From Nitrospira defluvii (GTDB lineage: Bacteria; Nitrospirota; Nitrospiria; Nitrospirales; Nitrospiraceae), in contig WYAX01000014.1 of NCBI GenBank assembly GCA_011525625.1, positions 1 to 64,000 on the forward strand: DNA of 64,000 nt, read 5' to 3'. The notes under the pieces were generated by a model that was given only the letters and a program-made list of their open reading frames with translations, was not told the DNA's origin and did not search any database. Made by a program: the position numbers and the translations under genes. Positions 49,332 through 58,725 of this stretch are shown in pieces. Numbering within the stretch: the stretch's first letter is position 1; every line of letters begins with the position of its first letter.

Positions 49332-52300
49332 ATGCTCCGCCTCGTGACCGGCCCGTTTCATCCCACGCTCGAATCCCGACTCGTTGACGATCTTCATGCT
49401 CTTAAATCGCAGCATCCGCAGGCCGCCCTGGCGCTCATCGTGCCGTCGGACCAGTTGCGGTTGTCGCTGAAGCGGTTGCTGGTCAAGCAGCACGGGCTGG
49501 CGCTCCTCAACGTCCATATTCTCTCGTTTCATCAACTTGCCTTACAGCTGGATGGTGAGCGGCGCGCTCGCGGCGGGTTGGTCGGCGGGGATCGGCAGAT
49601 CGACCTGGTGACGGATGTGTTTTTTGAACATCTCCTGAAGCATCTCGGTCGACGGGGCATTCCGCACACGGAGGCCCTGTGCCTTGACAATCTCCCGCCG
49701 GGGGCCTGGCCTGCCCTCTGGGCCAGTCTGCGTGACGTGAAGGATGCGACCGTGGATTCCATCATGGCTTTGCGCGCGGTCGAGGAAGGACAGTTTACGC
49801 CGGAGGATGAGCCAAAGCTCAAAGGATTATTTACGTTATATGCGGCGATCAGGGACGCGGCTTCGGCGCTTCGTGTAGGGTCGCCCGATGATCTGGCTGC
49901 GCTGGTCACGGAGTATGTACCGGAGTCGCTGTTCCTGCGTGGGCTCAGCGGAGTGTGGTACTACGGGTCCTACGATCTGACCCAGACTCAGTTGACCCTC
50001 CTGGAAACCCTGGCGGACTCATATCCTGTGACGGTGTACTTCCCGCTGGAAGCGGCACCAGGGTATGCCTTTGCGCAGCAGTTTCTGGAACGGTACCTCT
50101 ATCCCATGGCCGGACCTGCGCAGGTGCCGTCCGCCCCATCATCGCAACCAAGCCCATCTGATCGAGTCAGAGCAAATGTATCGGTGGAAGTTCAACACGC
50201 CGTGGGCGTGGACGATGAATTGACGCTCGTGTGCAAACAGATCCTGACGTTAATTGAATCCAACGGCTATTGTTTCGAAGACATCGGCGTGGTGGGCCGG
50301 ACCCTCGCTCCTTATCAGTCCGCGCTTGCACGAATTTTCGACCAGCACCGCATTCCCTTTGTGTCGAGCGCCGTCGTACCCCTGTTGCAACAGCCGGCGG
50401 TGAAGACTCTGCTTCACCTGGCTCAATTGAAGTCGAATGGGTTGCATCGACCGGCGGTGTTGGATGTAGTGACCTCTCCCTGGAATCGTCATGTGGCACA
50501 GGATACCGGTGGTCTTCCGCCTCGGCCCGATCTTTGGCGGAGGGCCGTGCAGGCATTGGGGATTATTCGGGGTGATGCGGAATGGCGACGGTTGGCGAGC
50601 TTTGCACAACTGGAATCCTGGCCTGATGAACGATCTGACGAAGTGGACGCAGTTCCCATCGATGGGGCCCAACTCCGGATGCTGTGGACCTGTCTCTCGC
50701 CGCTGCTCGACGACCTGAAGACACTGCCAGATTCCGGTGGGTATGCGGCGTTGACGGATGCGTTTTGCGTGTTGGCGGACCACCACCTCACATTGAACCT
50801 GACTGAGCATCGTTCCACCCACACGACGGCGCAAGGCGAGCAGGCGCGGGATGTAACGGAGGCCTTGACCGCGGTCTTTGCGCAGATGCGGATGCTGGAT
50901 CGCCTTGAGCTGACCGTCAGCTGGGCTGAATGGGCTGAGACGTTTGTGCACGTCCTGGAACGTTCAAGTTGTGCTCTCACCTCCTCTACGCATCAGGGGG
51001 TGCAGGTGTTGGATGCCATGGCGGCGAGGGGCGTCGGGTTTCGCGCACTGTTCGTGATCGGCATGAATGAACAGGTGTTCCCACGAGGGATTCAGGAGGA
51101 CGGTTTCCTGCGTGACCGGCACCGACTCATTTTGAGTGAGACGCTTGGCTATAAGATCGATCAGAAGCTGCAAGGGTACGGGGAAGAGGCGCTGTTGTTC
51201 GAACTCCTCTCGGCTTCCGCGTCGGATCGGCTGTATCTCTCGTACCAGCGGGCCGATGTCGACGGACGTCCGTTGGCCCCGTCTGGGTATGTGGATGCCC
51301 TCGGCGGTATGCCCCAAGCCATGCCTACGGCTGTGCAGTTGGCCCTCCCTCGTCGATGGTCGGATCGTGTTGATCTGCCGTTATTTGCGCCGTCGCTCTT
51401 GACGAGGGAAGAACTGACTGTCAGCGCGGTGCTGAGAGGCCAGGATGCGTCGGCGCTGTTGGACATGGTCGGACGCGACGGGCTGTTGTTCTCGCACGGA
51501 GCTGCCGCTCAAGTTGCCATTGAACAGAGCCATGCCTTGTTGAGCGGCTATGACGGTATGCTGGAGGACCAAACCACTCATTGGCAACGGGTCTGCGAAC
51601 GGGGGTTCTCCCCCACGGCTCTGGAAACCTATGCCCGTTGTCCCTTTCAGTATTTTGCCGCACAGGTCTTGAAACTGGAGCCGGTCTGGCTGGAGACCTC
51701 AATGGAACTGCCGCCGCCCGCCATGGGGCAACTTTGCCATGAAGCCTTGCGGCGGTGTTACGAGATCCTGATCGAACAGGGATGGGCGGCAGCCATGCAG
51801 TCGGCATCCGCGATCACGGCAGCTGTGGCGCAGGCCGTGGAGCGGACCTGTGCCGTCTACGCGAAGACCCATGGACCTGGGTACTTCCTTACCTGGCAGA
51901 TGGCGCAGGAGCGGGTGCGCCGGCTCGTGGCGTCGGTGCTGGCCTTCGACTGCGGGGCTGGGGCCTCGGGGTGTGTTCCGGTCGCGTGTGAAGTCGATGC
52001 GTCGGGAACCTTTCCCGATGGGAGCGTAGGCGCGACTGTGTCGATTCGTGGTCGATTCGACCGCATCGATCGGCATCCGACGTCCGGTGCACTGAGAGTG
52101 ATCGACTATAAATACCGTGCCCATGACCAGGTAGAGGCGAAGGATCGCAATCTGCTGCAAGCGGCGGTGCGGGCGCAGCGTCTGCAACCGGCCCTCTATG
52201 CCTTGATGACCCTTGCCGAGTCCTCGGGGCACGCGGGGCAAGTGTTGCCCGAACAGGTCGAGTTTGTGTATCTGCTGCCGCAAGGCGAACCTGCGGTTGA

Positions 52301-52550
52301 ACGGGCCTCGTTTCAGGCGTCCGCCTGGCAGGGACCCAGCGGCCCGCTGTTGAGTCGGACGGTGCAGACCTTGCTGGACGGCATCAGGAACGGCCGGCAT
52401 TTTATTGTGCCGGATGCGACCCATTGCAGCCACTGTGAATTTTCCACTCTCTGTCGTCGGACCCACCAACCGACTTGGTGGCGAGCCTATCGTGCGGCTC
52501 CCGCGAAATCGCTCCGGGAGATACGCTCGCAGAAGGTGGCGCGTGACTGA
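49332..52550 (+). CDS. addB: AddB-like nuclease/inactivated helicase
   Basis: Subunit of an AddAB-type double-strand-break resection enzyme. 1072 residues. The N-terminal helicase-like half starts LRLVTGPFHPTLESRL, so the Walker A found in active AddB is not present. The C-terminal PD-(D/E)XK nuclease shows GQLCHEALRRCYE, GRFDRIDRHPTSGALRVIDYKYR (IDYK, about residue 924), and the iron-sulphur cysteines: ARCPFQYFA (about 767) plus CSHCEFSTLC (about 1032). This is the AddB/Cas4-like cluster layout. It overlaps addA by 8 bases. Confidence 0.88.
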   Translation: MLRLVTGPFHPTLESRLVDDLHALKSQHPQAALALIVPSDQLRLSLKRLLVKQHGLALLNVHILSFHQLALQLDGERRARGGLVGGDRQIDLVTDVFFEHLLKHLGRRGIPHTEALCLDNLPPGAWPALWASLRDVKDATVDSIMALRAVEEGQFTPEDEPKLKGLFTLYAAIRDAASALRVGSPDDLAALVTEYVPESLFLRGLSGVWYYGSYDLTQTQLTLLETLADSYPVTVYFPLEAAPGYAFAQQFLERYLYPMAGPAQVPSAPSSQPSPSDRVRANVSVEVQHAVGVDDELTLVCKQILTLIESNGYCFEDIGVVGRTLAPYQSALARIFDQHRIPFVSSAVVPLLQQPAVKTLLHLAQLKSNGLHRPAVLDVVTSPWNRHVAQDTGGLPPRPDLWRRAVQALGIIRGDAEWRRLASFAQLESWPDERSDEVDAVPIDGAQLRMLWTCLSPLLDDLKTLPDSGGYAALTDAFCVLADHHLTLNLTEHRSTHTTAQGEQARDVTEALTAVFAQMRMLDRLELTVSWAEWAETFVHVLERSSCALTSSTHQGVQVLDAMAARGVGFRALFVIGMNEQVFPRGIQEDGFLRDRHRLILSETLGYKIDQKLQGYGEEALLFELLSASASDRLYLSYQRADVDGRPLAPSGYVDALGGMPQAMPTAVQLALPRRWSDRVDLPLFAPSLLTREELTVSAVLRGQDASALLDMVGRDGLLFSHGAAAQVAIEQSHALLSGYDGMLEDQTTHWQRVCERGFSPTALETYARCPFQYFAAQVLKLEPVWLETSMELPPPAMGQLCHEALRRCYEILIEQGWAAAMQSASAITAAVAQAVERTCAVYAKTHGPGYFLTWQMAQERVRRLVASVLAFDCGAGASGCVPVACEVDASGTFPDGSVGATVSIRGRFDRIDRHPTSGALRVIDYKYRAHDQVEAKDRNLLQAAVRAQRLQPALYALMTLAESSGHAGQVLPEQVEFVYLLPQGEPAVERASFQASAWQGPSGPLLSRTVQTLLDGIRNGRHFIVPDATHCSHCEFSTLCRRTHQPTWWRAYRAAPAKSLREIRSQKVARD

Positions 52551-55500
52551 ATCGGTGCAGATCCCCGACCAGGCCGCGCGGGAAGCCGCTGCCACGACCT
52601 TCGATCGCAACGTGGTGGTGATTGCCGGTGCAGGTACCGGAAAGACCACCTTATTGGTGAACCGGCTCCTGTATCTCCTCATGCGTCGCGTGGAGCCGCT
52701 GGATCTCTCGCGTATCGTCGCATTGACCTTCACCAACAAAGCCGCCACCGAAATGAAGCAACGGTTGCGCGAACGGTTGCGCGGATTGTTACAGGACGAG
52801 GGGCGGGAGGATCCGGTCGCAGCAAGCGGAACGGTCTCGATGACCGACCTGCGGGTCCGGTACGGCTGGACCACCGATGAGATTGTCGCCCGAGCCAGGG
52901 CTGCATGGCATGATCTCGAACGGGCGCAGATCGGCACCTTGCACAGCTTTGCCGCCCATCTGCTGCGCTTGTACCCGATTGAGGCGGGAGTGACGCCGAC
53001 CTTCCAGACGGATGAGGACGGCTCACGCTTCGAGGAACATTTCACCGCTGAGTGGGATTTGTGGCTGGATCGTGAGTTGGGGGAAGCAGGGCAGGATCAC
53101 GACCGTTGGCGGCGGTTGCTGACATCATGGAGTCTCGAATCCATACGGGAGCTGGCCTTTAGCCTGCATAGCGAGCTCATTGACCTTGATGGGTTGCGGC
53201 AGCAAATCGGCCAGAGCCGGTTGAGTGATAGGTTGCGGGCATGGTTTCTTGCTCGACACGAAGAGGCGGATCGGCTGCTGGCTCGATACGAGAGTCCGAA
53301 ACGGCGCAAGGTGGAATCGATGCTGGCGGCCATGAGCCTGCTATTCGGAGAGCTCGTACGTGCAGGGCTCGATGGTGCGGACAGTCTGCCGGATGAATCG
53401 CGTGAGTTGCTGGCGAAGGAGCTCGGCAAGGCCCCAAACGGCTGGGCAGAGGAAGATTTCGCGGTAGTCGAATCGTTACAGCGGATCGCCAAACGACTAC
53501 TTAAAGTCGATCATGAGGGGCTGTCGGACCTGCTGGATGTTTTGACTCCGTTCGTGCAGTCCATGCGGCGGTCGTTTGTGGATTCCGGCTGGCTCACGTT
53601 CGATGGTCTGGTCGGGAAGGCCCGCACCCTGCTTCGGGACCATCCGGCGATCCGAGAGCAATTAAAGCGTGAGTATCGCGCCTTGCTGGTCGATGAGTTT
53701 CAGGACACCGATCCGGTGCAGTACGAGATTGTCCTGTATCTGGCCGAACGCCTGGGCGGGCAGGCGGCATCTTGGCGGGATACCGAATCGGAGGCAGGGA
53801 AGTTATTTATCGTCGGAGATCCGAAACAGTCGATTTATGCGTTTCGCCGGGCCGATATCGAGGCGTTCGATCACGTGGTGGACAGGCTGGAGCGCGACGG
53901 CGCCTTGCGCTGTGAACTGGCGACGAATTTCCGCAGCCACGCGCAGGTACTGGAGGTGGTCAACGGTGTCTTCAACAATCTGTTGGTCGCAGAACCTTCG
54001 GTTCAGCCCCCGAATGTGCCCCTCACCGTGCAGCCGAATCGACCGAATCAGATGGGTGATCCAGGAGTCGAACTTCGGCTGGTCGTATCGGAAGACGCAG
54101 ACGATGTCGATGCCTCCGCAGCCACGCGAATGGAGGCGGAGCAAATCGGACTTACGCTCTGTCGCTTATTGTATGAATCCCAGTCAGGCGGTGGCGTCAC
54201 CGAATCGGACGCGCGGTTGCGGCCCGGGCACGTGGCGCTCCTGTTTCGAAAACTCACCCAGTCGGAACCCTACCTGGAAGCCCTCCGCCGCCATGGCATT
54301 CGGTACGTCATCGACGGGGAGAAACACTTCTATCGTCGCCAGGAAGTGATCGACGTGGTGAACCTGCTGTGCTGCATCGAAAATCCCCACGACCGCATTG
54401 CGCTGGTCGGGGTGTTGCGCTCCCCGTTGGGAGGGATTCCCGACCCCGTGCTGGTACGCCTTCGAGAGTTGCAGGCGCTGGATTACCGCAGGGCCGACCG
54501 GCTTGCCGACTGGACGAGTCCGCATGCCGAACCGCTCCGACGCTTGTATGGGGTCCTTGCCGCATTGCATGAGCGGGTGCGGCGTTGCCCGCTCCCCGAA
54601 GCCGTGGACCTCATCTTTCAGCAACTCCCGCTGTTGGAATTGGCTGCCGCGTCACTCCATGGGGAGCAGGCAGTGGCCAATCTGTTCAAGGTACGGCAGA
54701 TGGCTACGGACCTGGCCGATCGCCCCACGCTGACTTTGAATGGATTCATTGAGGTGATGCGGAAGCGGCTCATCGAGGAACCTGAGGAGGCGGAGAGCGC
54801 CCTGTCGGAGGATACGTTGGATGCCGTCCGAGTGTTGACGATCCACAAGGCAAAGGGGCTTGAGTTTCCGCTGGTGATTCTCGCCGGGTTGCACCATGGA
54901 GACGGGGCGTCACGAGGACGGTCGGGGCCACTCATTTGGCACGACTGGTCGACCGGTGTGCAGGGGCTCGATTTCGATGGCTGTTGCTCGGTTGGTGCCG
55001 TCTTAGTGGCTGAAAAAGCGCGTGCCCGCGAAGAGGCCGAGCGTCGCAGACTGTTTTATGTAGGCATGACCCGCGCCAGGGAATCGTTGTTGTTGTCCGG
55101 AGCGTTGCCGACACGTCGGGTGCGTGGCGCCTTGCTGGAGTTATTGGAGGAAGCGGCCGGGGCTGACTTGAACGGGGAGGAGCACATGGAGAGGCCACTC
55201 GCCGGGGTGGGGCTACGACACACGATCCTCAAGGGGAGTGGCCGGGTGCCGGCGAAGGAACGCACCAAACCGGTGATGCTGGAGGAGGGGGGGGCCGACC
55301 AAGAGGTCGTACGGCGATGGGAGCAGCGGGATCACATCTGGCAGGTCTACCGATCGGCCTCACTGCGTGTCTCACCGTCGGATTTTGTGCGCAAGCCGAT
55401 GCGGCTCCCCACAGGAGAATCGGCAGCGGCGGGGGGGCGACTTGCCGGGAACGTCTTCGGGACCATGGTCCATCGTGTGCTTCAGCAATGGGACTTTACC

Positions 55501-55929
55501 GGAGACGTGGAGCCCCAACTGACTGCCGTGACGGCGACTTCCTTCGCGCGCGATGTGCGGGATGATCGGGATCAGCAAGCCTTGCTGGAAGAGCTTCGGC
55601 AACTCCTGCGTACGTTTGCCGGATCGGAGCCCTATGCCCGCCTGCGCCGCGCGAGGGTCATCGGACGGGAGGTGCCGTTTCTCGTGCCGTGGAACGAGGG
55701 CCGCCAAATCCTGGAGGGGGTTATCGATGTCCTCTATCAGCTCGACGGGCAGCTCTGGATTGCAGATTATAAGACGGATGTGATTCCGCTCGATCAGGTG
55801 GCGACGCGGGCTGACGCTTATGGGGAACAGGCCAGATTGTATCGAGAGGCGGTTGGGCGTTCGCTGGGAGAACCGGTTGCGGGATTTGAGTTCATTTTTC
55901 TCCGGCACGGAGTCGCGATCACAGCATAA
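52543..55929 (+). CDS. addA: AddA-type helicase-nuclease
   Basis: UvrD-like helicase with a C-terminal nuclease, partner of AddB in recombinational repair. 1128 residues from GTG. Motif I IAGAGTGKTTLLVNRLL (about residue 27), Ia ALTFTNKAATEMKQRL, motif II LLVDEFQDTDPVQYEI, motif III VGDPKQSIYAFRRADI, motif IV NFRSH, V/VI TIHKAKGLEFPLVILAGL and RRLFYVGMTRARESLLLSG. The nuclease has GVIDVLYQLDGQLWIADYKTD (quoted in part; ADYKTD about residue 1073). It overlaps the addB stop, sharing the GTGACTGA junction, so the two are cotranslated. The longer frame upstream of 52543 lies inside addB and is not real. Confidence 0.95.
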   Translation: MTESVQIPDQAAREAAATTFDRNVVVIAGAGTGKTTLLVNRLLYLLMRRVEPLDLSRIVALTFTNKAATEMKQRLRERLRGLLQDEGREDPVAASGTVSMTDLRVRYGWTTDEIVARARAAWHDLERAQIGTLHSFAAHLLRLYPIEAGVTPTFQTDEDGSRFEEHFTAEWDLWLDRELGEAGQDHDRWRRLLTSWSLESIRELAFSLHSELIDLDGLRQQIGQSRLSDRLRAWFLARHEEADRLLARYESPKRRKVESMLAAMSLLFGELVRAGLDGADSLPDESRELLAKELGKAPNGWAEEDFAVVESLQRIAKRLLKVDHEGLSDLLDVLTPFVQSMRRSFVDSGWLTFDGLVGKARTLLRDHPAIREQLKREYRALLVDEFQDTDPVQYEIVLYLAERLGGQAASWRDTESEAGKLFIVGDPKQSIYAFRRADIEAFDHVVDRLERDGALRCELATNFRSHAQVLEVVNGVFNNLLVAEPSVQPPNVPLTVQPNRPNQMGDPGVELRLVVSEDADDVDASAATRMEAEQIGLTLCRLLYESQSGGGVTESDARLRPGHVALLFRKLTQSEPYLEALRRHGIRYVIDGEKHFYRRQEVIDVVNLLCCIENPHDRIALVGVLRSPLGGIPDPVLVRLRELQALDYRRADRLADWTSPHAEPLRRLYGVLAALHERVRRCPLPEAVDLIFQQLPLLELAAASLHGEQAVANLFKVRQMATDLADRPTLTLNGFIEVMRKRLIEEPEEAESALSEDTLDAVRVLTIHKAKGLEFPLVILAGLHHGDGASRGRSGPLIWHDWSTGVQGLDFDGCCSVGAVLVAEKARAREEAERRRLFYVGMTRARESLLLSGALPTRRVRGALLELLEEAAGADLNGEEHMERPLAGVGLRHTILKGSGRVPAKERTKPVMLEEGGADQEVVRRWEQRDHIWQVYRSASLRVSPSDFVRKPMRLPTGESAAAGGRLAGNVFGTMVHRVLQQWDFTGDVEPQLTAVTATSFARDVRDDRDQQALLEELRQLLRTFAGSEPYARLRRARVIGREVPFLVPWNEGRQILEGVIDVLYQLDGQLWIADYKTDVIPLDQVATRADAYGEQARLYREAVGRSLGEPVAGFEFIFLRHGVAITA

Positions 55930-55943
55930 GGAAGGGAGGGGGC

Positions 55944-56348
55944 ATGCGACACATGCTCTGGGCGGCGGTGGCAGTCATGGCGGTCATCGGGTGTGCGGGA
56001 CCGCGCAAAGTGGAGGTGCGACCGCTCCACGCACCGGCCGGCACGAGTGCGACCGTCAGTCAGCAGCTGGAGCAGGGGAATCGGTTACTGACGCAGGAGG
56101 ACTGGGTCGGGGCCCGACAGATCTATCTCGACACGATCCAGGCCGATCCCACGTTGGCGGAAGCCCATTACAATCTGGCGTTGGTCTTGGACAAATTGGG
56201 GGACAAGGCCGACGCCCGGAAACACTATGTCGCCGCGGCAAATCTGGCTCCCGGCAACAAGGTGATCTGGGATGCTCCACCACTGCGTAAATACGACAGC
56301 GAACTTGGATTGAGCAAAAAATCCTGGATGGACGCCAACCCGAAGTAG
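55944..56348 (+). CDS. TPR-repeat lipoprotein
   Basis: Encodes 134 residues. The signal peptide MLWAAVAVMAVIGC has lipobox VIGC. The mature protein has about two tetratricopeptide repeats (LEQGNRLLTQEDWVGARQIY, PTLAEAHYNLALVLDKLGDKADARKHY), a protein-binding scaffold. AAGGAAGGGAGGGGG precedes the ATG. It lies 14 bases after addA but its product is exported, so any link to recombination is doubtful. The inverted-repeat copy 2 lies 25 bases downstream. Confidence 0.87.
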   Translation: MRHMLWAAVAVMAVIGCAGPRKVEVRPLHAPAGTSATVSQQLEQGNRLLTQEDWVGARQIYLDTIQADPTLAEAHYNLALVLDKLGDKADARKHYVAAANLAPGNKVIWDAPPLRKYDSELGLSKKSWMDANPK

Positions 56349-56373
56349 TGTCAGGCGTGAGCCATGCGGGCTA

Positions 56374-56498
56374 GCAGGATGCGGAAAACGTCCGCCGGCG
56401 GCGTGCTCGCATCCCTCAACGGCTCACTGGACGGCGTGAGTACGATTCGCCACGTCGCTCGCTGCGGCCTTGCTGAACGGCTTTTGTGCGCATCCTGC
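56374..56498. repeat. inverted-repeat (MITE-like) element, copy 2
   Basis: 125 bases, nearly the same length as copy 1. The left arm GCAGGATGCGGAAAACGTCCG (56374-56394) pairs partly with the right arm ending GTGCGCATCCTGC (56498). The inner right block GCTGCGGCCTTGCTGAACGGC aligns with copy 1. It lies between the convergent TPR lipoprotein and lgt genes and could act as a bidirectional terminator. Confidence 0.82.
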
Positions 56499-56574
56499 AG
56501 GGTATTGTGCCACCGATACGGCCCATGAGGTGATCCTTGCGTCTTGGGCAACACACGAGTTGTTCCGCAGCCTG

Positions 56575-57405
56575 CTAGAGCGGGGCGGCCGATCCTGAAT
56601 CGGTTCGCAGTGGCCGCTTGCGTTGAGAGGCGATGGCGAGGATCACCGCGCCTGCGACGATCATCGGAAGGCTCAACATCTGCCCCATCGAGATCGAGCC
56701 GACGAGAAAGCCGATCTGTGCATCCGGTTCACGAAAAAACTCCACCACGATTCGGCAGAGCCCGTAGCCCATCAGAAATGCCCCAAACACCGTCCCCGCC
56801 GGGGGAAGTCGACGGGTAATCAGCCACAGCACCGTAAACAGCAACAATCCTTCCAGGAACGCTTCGTATAGTTGCGAGGGATGCCGGCAAACCATGCCTC
56901 CTGCAGGGAAGACCATGCACCAGTCCACGTCCGTCGGGCGACCGTAGAGTTCACCGTTGATGAAGTTGCCGATTCGCCCCAGTCCAAGGCCTACCGGGGT
57001 CACACCGGCGGCAAGGTCGGCAATGGTCAAGACCGTCATCCCCTGGCGTTTGGCGAACACAATCAACGCCACGATCGTGCCGATTAATCCACCGTGAAAC
57101 GACATGCCGCCTTCCCAAACCGCCAAGATTTTCAGGGGATTCTCCAGGTAGTAGGAGAGGTTGTAGAAGAGCACATACCCCAACCGTCCGCCGGCGAAGA
57201 CCCCCACCGCCGCATAGACGATCATGTCGTAGACTTGATCTTTGTCGAGCGGCAAACGTTGCGCTTTTGCCCGTGCTCCGATGATGAAGTAGGCCAGCGT
57301 GAGTCCGATCAGATACATGAGACCGTACCACCGGAACTGGAGGGGGCCGAGACGGAGAAATACGGGGTCGATATCGGGATACGGGATGGCGTGTAACCAG
57401 GGCAG
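56575..57405 (-). CDS. lgt: phosphatidylglycerol-prolipoprotein diacylglyceryl transferase
   Basis: First enzyme of lipoprotein maturation; attaches diacylglycerol to the lipobox cysteine. 276 residues with seven predicted membrane spans. It carries the Lgt signature GLGRIGNFINGELYGRPTDV, WEGGMSFHGGLIG with the essential His, and HPSQLYEAFLEGL. It complements lnt and the Lol genes elsewhere in the window. The start at 57405 is preferred for the GGAG upstream and the family N-terminus; ATG at 57423 is possible. Confidence 0.95.
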   Translation of the reverse strand: MPWLHAIPYPDIDPVFLRLGPLQFRWYGLMYLIGLTLAYFIIGARAKAQRLPLDKDQVYDMIVYAAVGVFAGGRLGYVLFYNLSYYLENPLKILAVWEGGMSFHGGLIGTIVALIVFAKRQGMTVLTIADLAAGVTPVGLGLGRIGNFINGELYGRPTDVDWCMVFPAGGMVCRHPSQLYEAFLEGLLLFTVLWLITRRLPPAGTVFGAFLMGYGLCRIVVEFFREPDAQIGFLVGSISMGQMLSLPMIVAGAVILAIASQRKRPLRTDSGSAAPL

Positions 57406-57648
57406 CATAGAAGGACTCCACATAGTTTCGCGATCTTATGTGAGCGCGACCGGCATTGCAAGGCAGGCCGAGAATCCTTGCTGGGCAAGGCTTGAGGCGG
57501 GGTCATGCGTGTTCATGACATGGACCTGTCGCTTTTCTGAAACGGTTGTCTCCTGCCATTGTTCACAAAACAGCACCGTTTATGAGAAGGGGCTCATGTG
57601 GCCTCATGAATGTGCCGCCATGACCCACAAATTTCAACGATTCACCTG

Positions 57649-57664
57649 TGGCATAGTTGATGCT
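57649..57664 (+). promoter_or_regulatory. sigma-54 (-24/-12) promoter candidate
   Basis: TGGCATAGTTGATGCT compares to TGGCACRNNNNTTGCW: the -24 GG and -12 GC have the exact 10-base interval, and 14 informative-or-free positions fit, with mismatches at C6 and T12. Expected transcription start near 57676, 59 bases before the YtxH gene. A sigma-54 activator is encoded at the start of this window. Confidence 0.6.
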
Positions 57665-57734
57665 CTACTTCGTCGCAGCTCTCGCCGGAATCAGTGAACC
57701 GTCAACCTTGTTGTTACAAAGGGAGGAAATCACG

Positions 57735-57986
57735 ATGTCTACCAAGGGGCGTGAAGCAGCGAAGATTGCAGCGATCATCGGTGGTGGAGCGGTGGTAGGG
57801 GCGGCGTTGGGGTTGCTGCTGGCTCCGAAGGCAGGGGCGGAGACGCGACGCGACGTCGCCCGGTATGCGAAGCGTGCCCAACTTCAGGCGACGCGCTTCG
57901 GTCGATCGGTGAAGACCGGAGTCTCATCCGTGGTGGAACGCAGCCGAGCGTTGGTCAAGAAAGACGATCACAAGGAGGCGGCGTAA
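57735..57986 (+). CDS. YtxH-domain small membrane protein
   Basis: Encodes 83 residues. One N-terminal membrane helix (IAAIIGGGAVVGAALGLLLAPKAG) with the LLLAPK.G.ETR signature of YtxH/GvpP-like proteins, followed by a basic amphipathic helix (RYAKRAQLQATRFGRSV). The family is often stress-induced, with unknown biochemistry. GGGAGG precedes the ATG. It sits behind the sigma-54 promoter candidate and ahead of a perfect 11-bp hairpin (58095-58124), so it is likely a single-gene unit. Confidence 0.85.
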   Translation: MSTKGREAAKIAAIIGGGAVVGAALGLLLAPKAGAETRRDVARYAKRAQLQATRFGRSVKTGVSSVVERSRALVKKDDHKEAA

Positions 57987-58094
57987 ACAGCCGTCCGGAA
58001 GGCCCGGCGCCGGCTCTGCGTGGCGAGCGGGTGCCGGTGTTGCGTGTCGTGCGGATGTGCGTCGATTGTGCCGACCAGAGCTGAAGAAGGTTGT

Positions 58095-58124
58095 AACGGC
58101 CTGTCTCGCAAGGGACAGGCCGTT
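58095..58124 (+). terminator. putative transcription terminator after the YtxH gene
   Basis: AACGGCCTGTC (58095-58105) and GACAGGCCGTT (58114-58124) form a perfect 11-bp stem with an 8-base loop. The following T run is short (TTT), so it may be a weak or bidirectional terminator. Confidence 0.65.
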
Positions 58125-58154
58125 TGCACAGCGTCGGTTTTACGCTCGGGTGAC

Positions 58155-58183
58155 TTGACCCTCCGGAACCCCGGTGTTAGATT
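58155..58183 (+). promoter_or_regulatory. sigma-70 promoter of tRNA-Leu
   Basis: TTGACC (58155-58160), a 17-base spacer and TAGATT (58178-58183), about 20 bases before the mature tRNA 5' end, the usual spacing for a stable RNA gene. Confidence 0.75.
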
Positions 58184-58203
58184 TCGCCGCGTCGCATTGC
58201 TCT

Positions 58204-58292
58204 GCGGGAGTGGTGGAATCGGCAGACACCCAGGACTTAAAATCCTGTGTCATACCAATGGCGTGCGGGTTCAAGTCCCGCCTCCCGCACCA
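58204..58292 (+). tRNA. tRNA-Leu (anticodon UAA)
   Basis: 89 bases with CCA encoded. The acceptor arm GCGGGAG (58204-58210) pairs with CTCCCGC (58282-58288), followed by A and CCA. The anticodon stem CAGGA/TCCTG encloses the loop CTTAAAA, anticodon TAA, which reads UUA and UUG. A long variable arm and the T arm GCGGG.TTCAAGT.CCCGC confirm a class II tRNA. Confidence 0.97.
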
Positions 58293-58380
58293 CAATGCCG
58301 GTCCAGCGAATTTCACGAGCCTCAGTATCGTTGCACGGTTCCCGCCTTCCAGACTCTGTCGGGATGGAGGTTCGCCGGTG

Positions 58381-58725
58381 TCAGAGCCCCCGGACCGATT
58401 GTCTCGGCTTCATGTAGTTCTGATCTTCGGTTCCCAAATCCTCATGGCAGATACGCGAATCGACAGAGGCCTTTACCTTCTCGATGATACCGCGTGACCG
58501 GAGCGACTCCCTGAGGGTATCCGGGGTCGGATAGCTGTCCATAATCACCGCTGGGCACACAACAAGGGTCCGCTCGACGGTTTGATTCAGCATGACTTTA
58601 AACTTGGTGTCGGCCAGGGGATCTCGTCTCGGCACCACCGCTTCTACGGCATAGGGAGGTTGAAATTCCGTCTCTAAGAACTCTTTGATGACTTGCACTT
58701 TTCGGCGCGCGTAGTCGTCTGTCAC
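58381..58725 (-). CDS. hypothetical alpha/beta protein
   Basis: Encodes 114 residues. The N-terminus MTDDYARRKVQVIKEFLETEF is helical, followed by strands YAVEAVVPRR, FKVMLNQTVERTLVVC and a helical stretch ending TPDTLRESLRSRGIIEKVKA, then a polar tail. AAAGGAAC lies 6 bases before the ATG. No family is recognised; a small cytosolic protein is likely. It converges on the tRNA-Leu gene. Confidence 0.65.
   Translation of the reverse strand: MTDDYARRKVQVIKEFLETEFQPPYAVEAVVPRRDPLADTKFKVMLNQTVERTLVVCPAVIMDSYPTPDTLRESLRSRGIIEKVKASVDSRICHEDLGTEDQNYMKPRQSVRGL

Noticed and set aside
52405-52542. Upstream in-frame extension of addA
   Set aside because: Lies entirely inside the addB iron-sulphur region; the conserved addA N-terminus begins at the GTG at 52543.
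51699-53045. 448-codon minus-strand frame across the addB/addA junction
   Set aside because: Covers two overlapping plus-strand genes with clear catalytic motifs; the antisense product is low-complexity Arg/Ser-rich.
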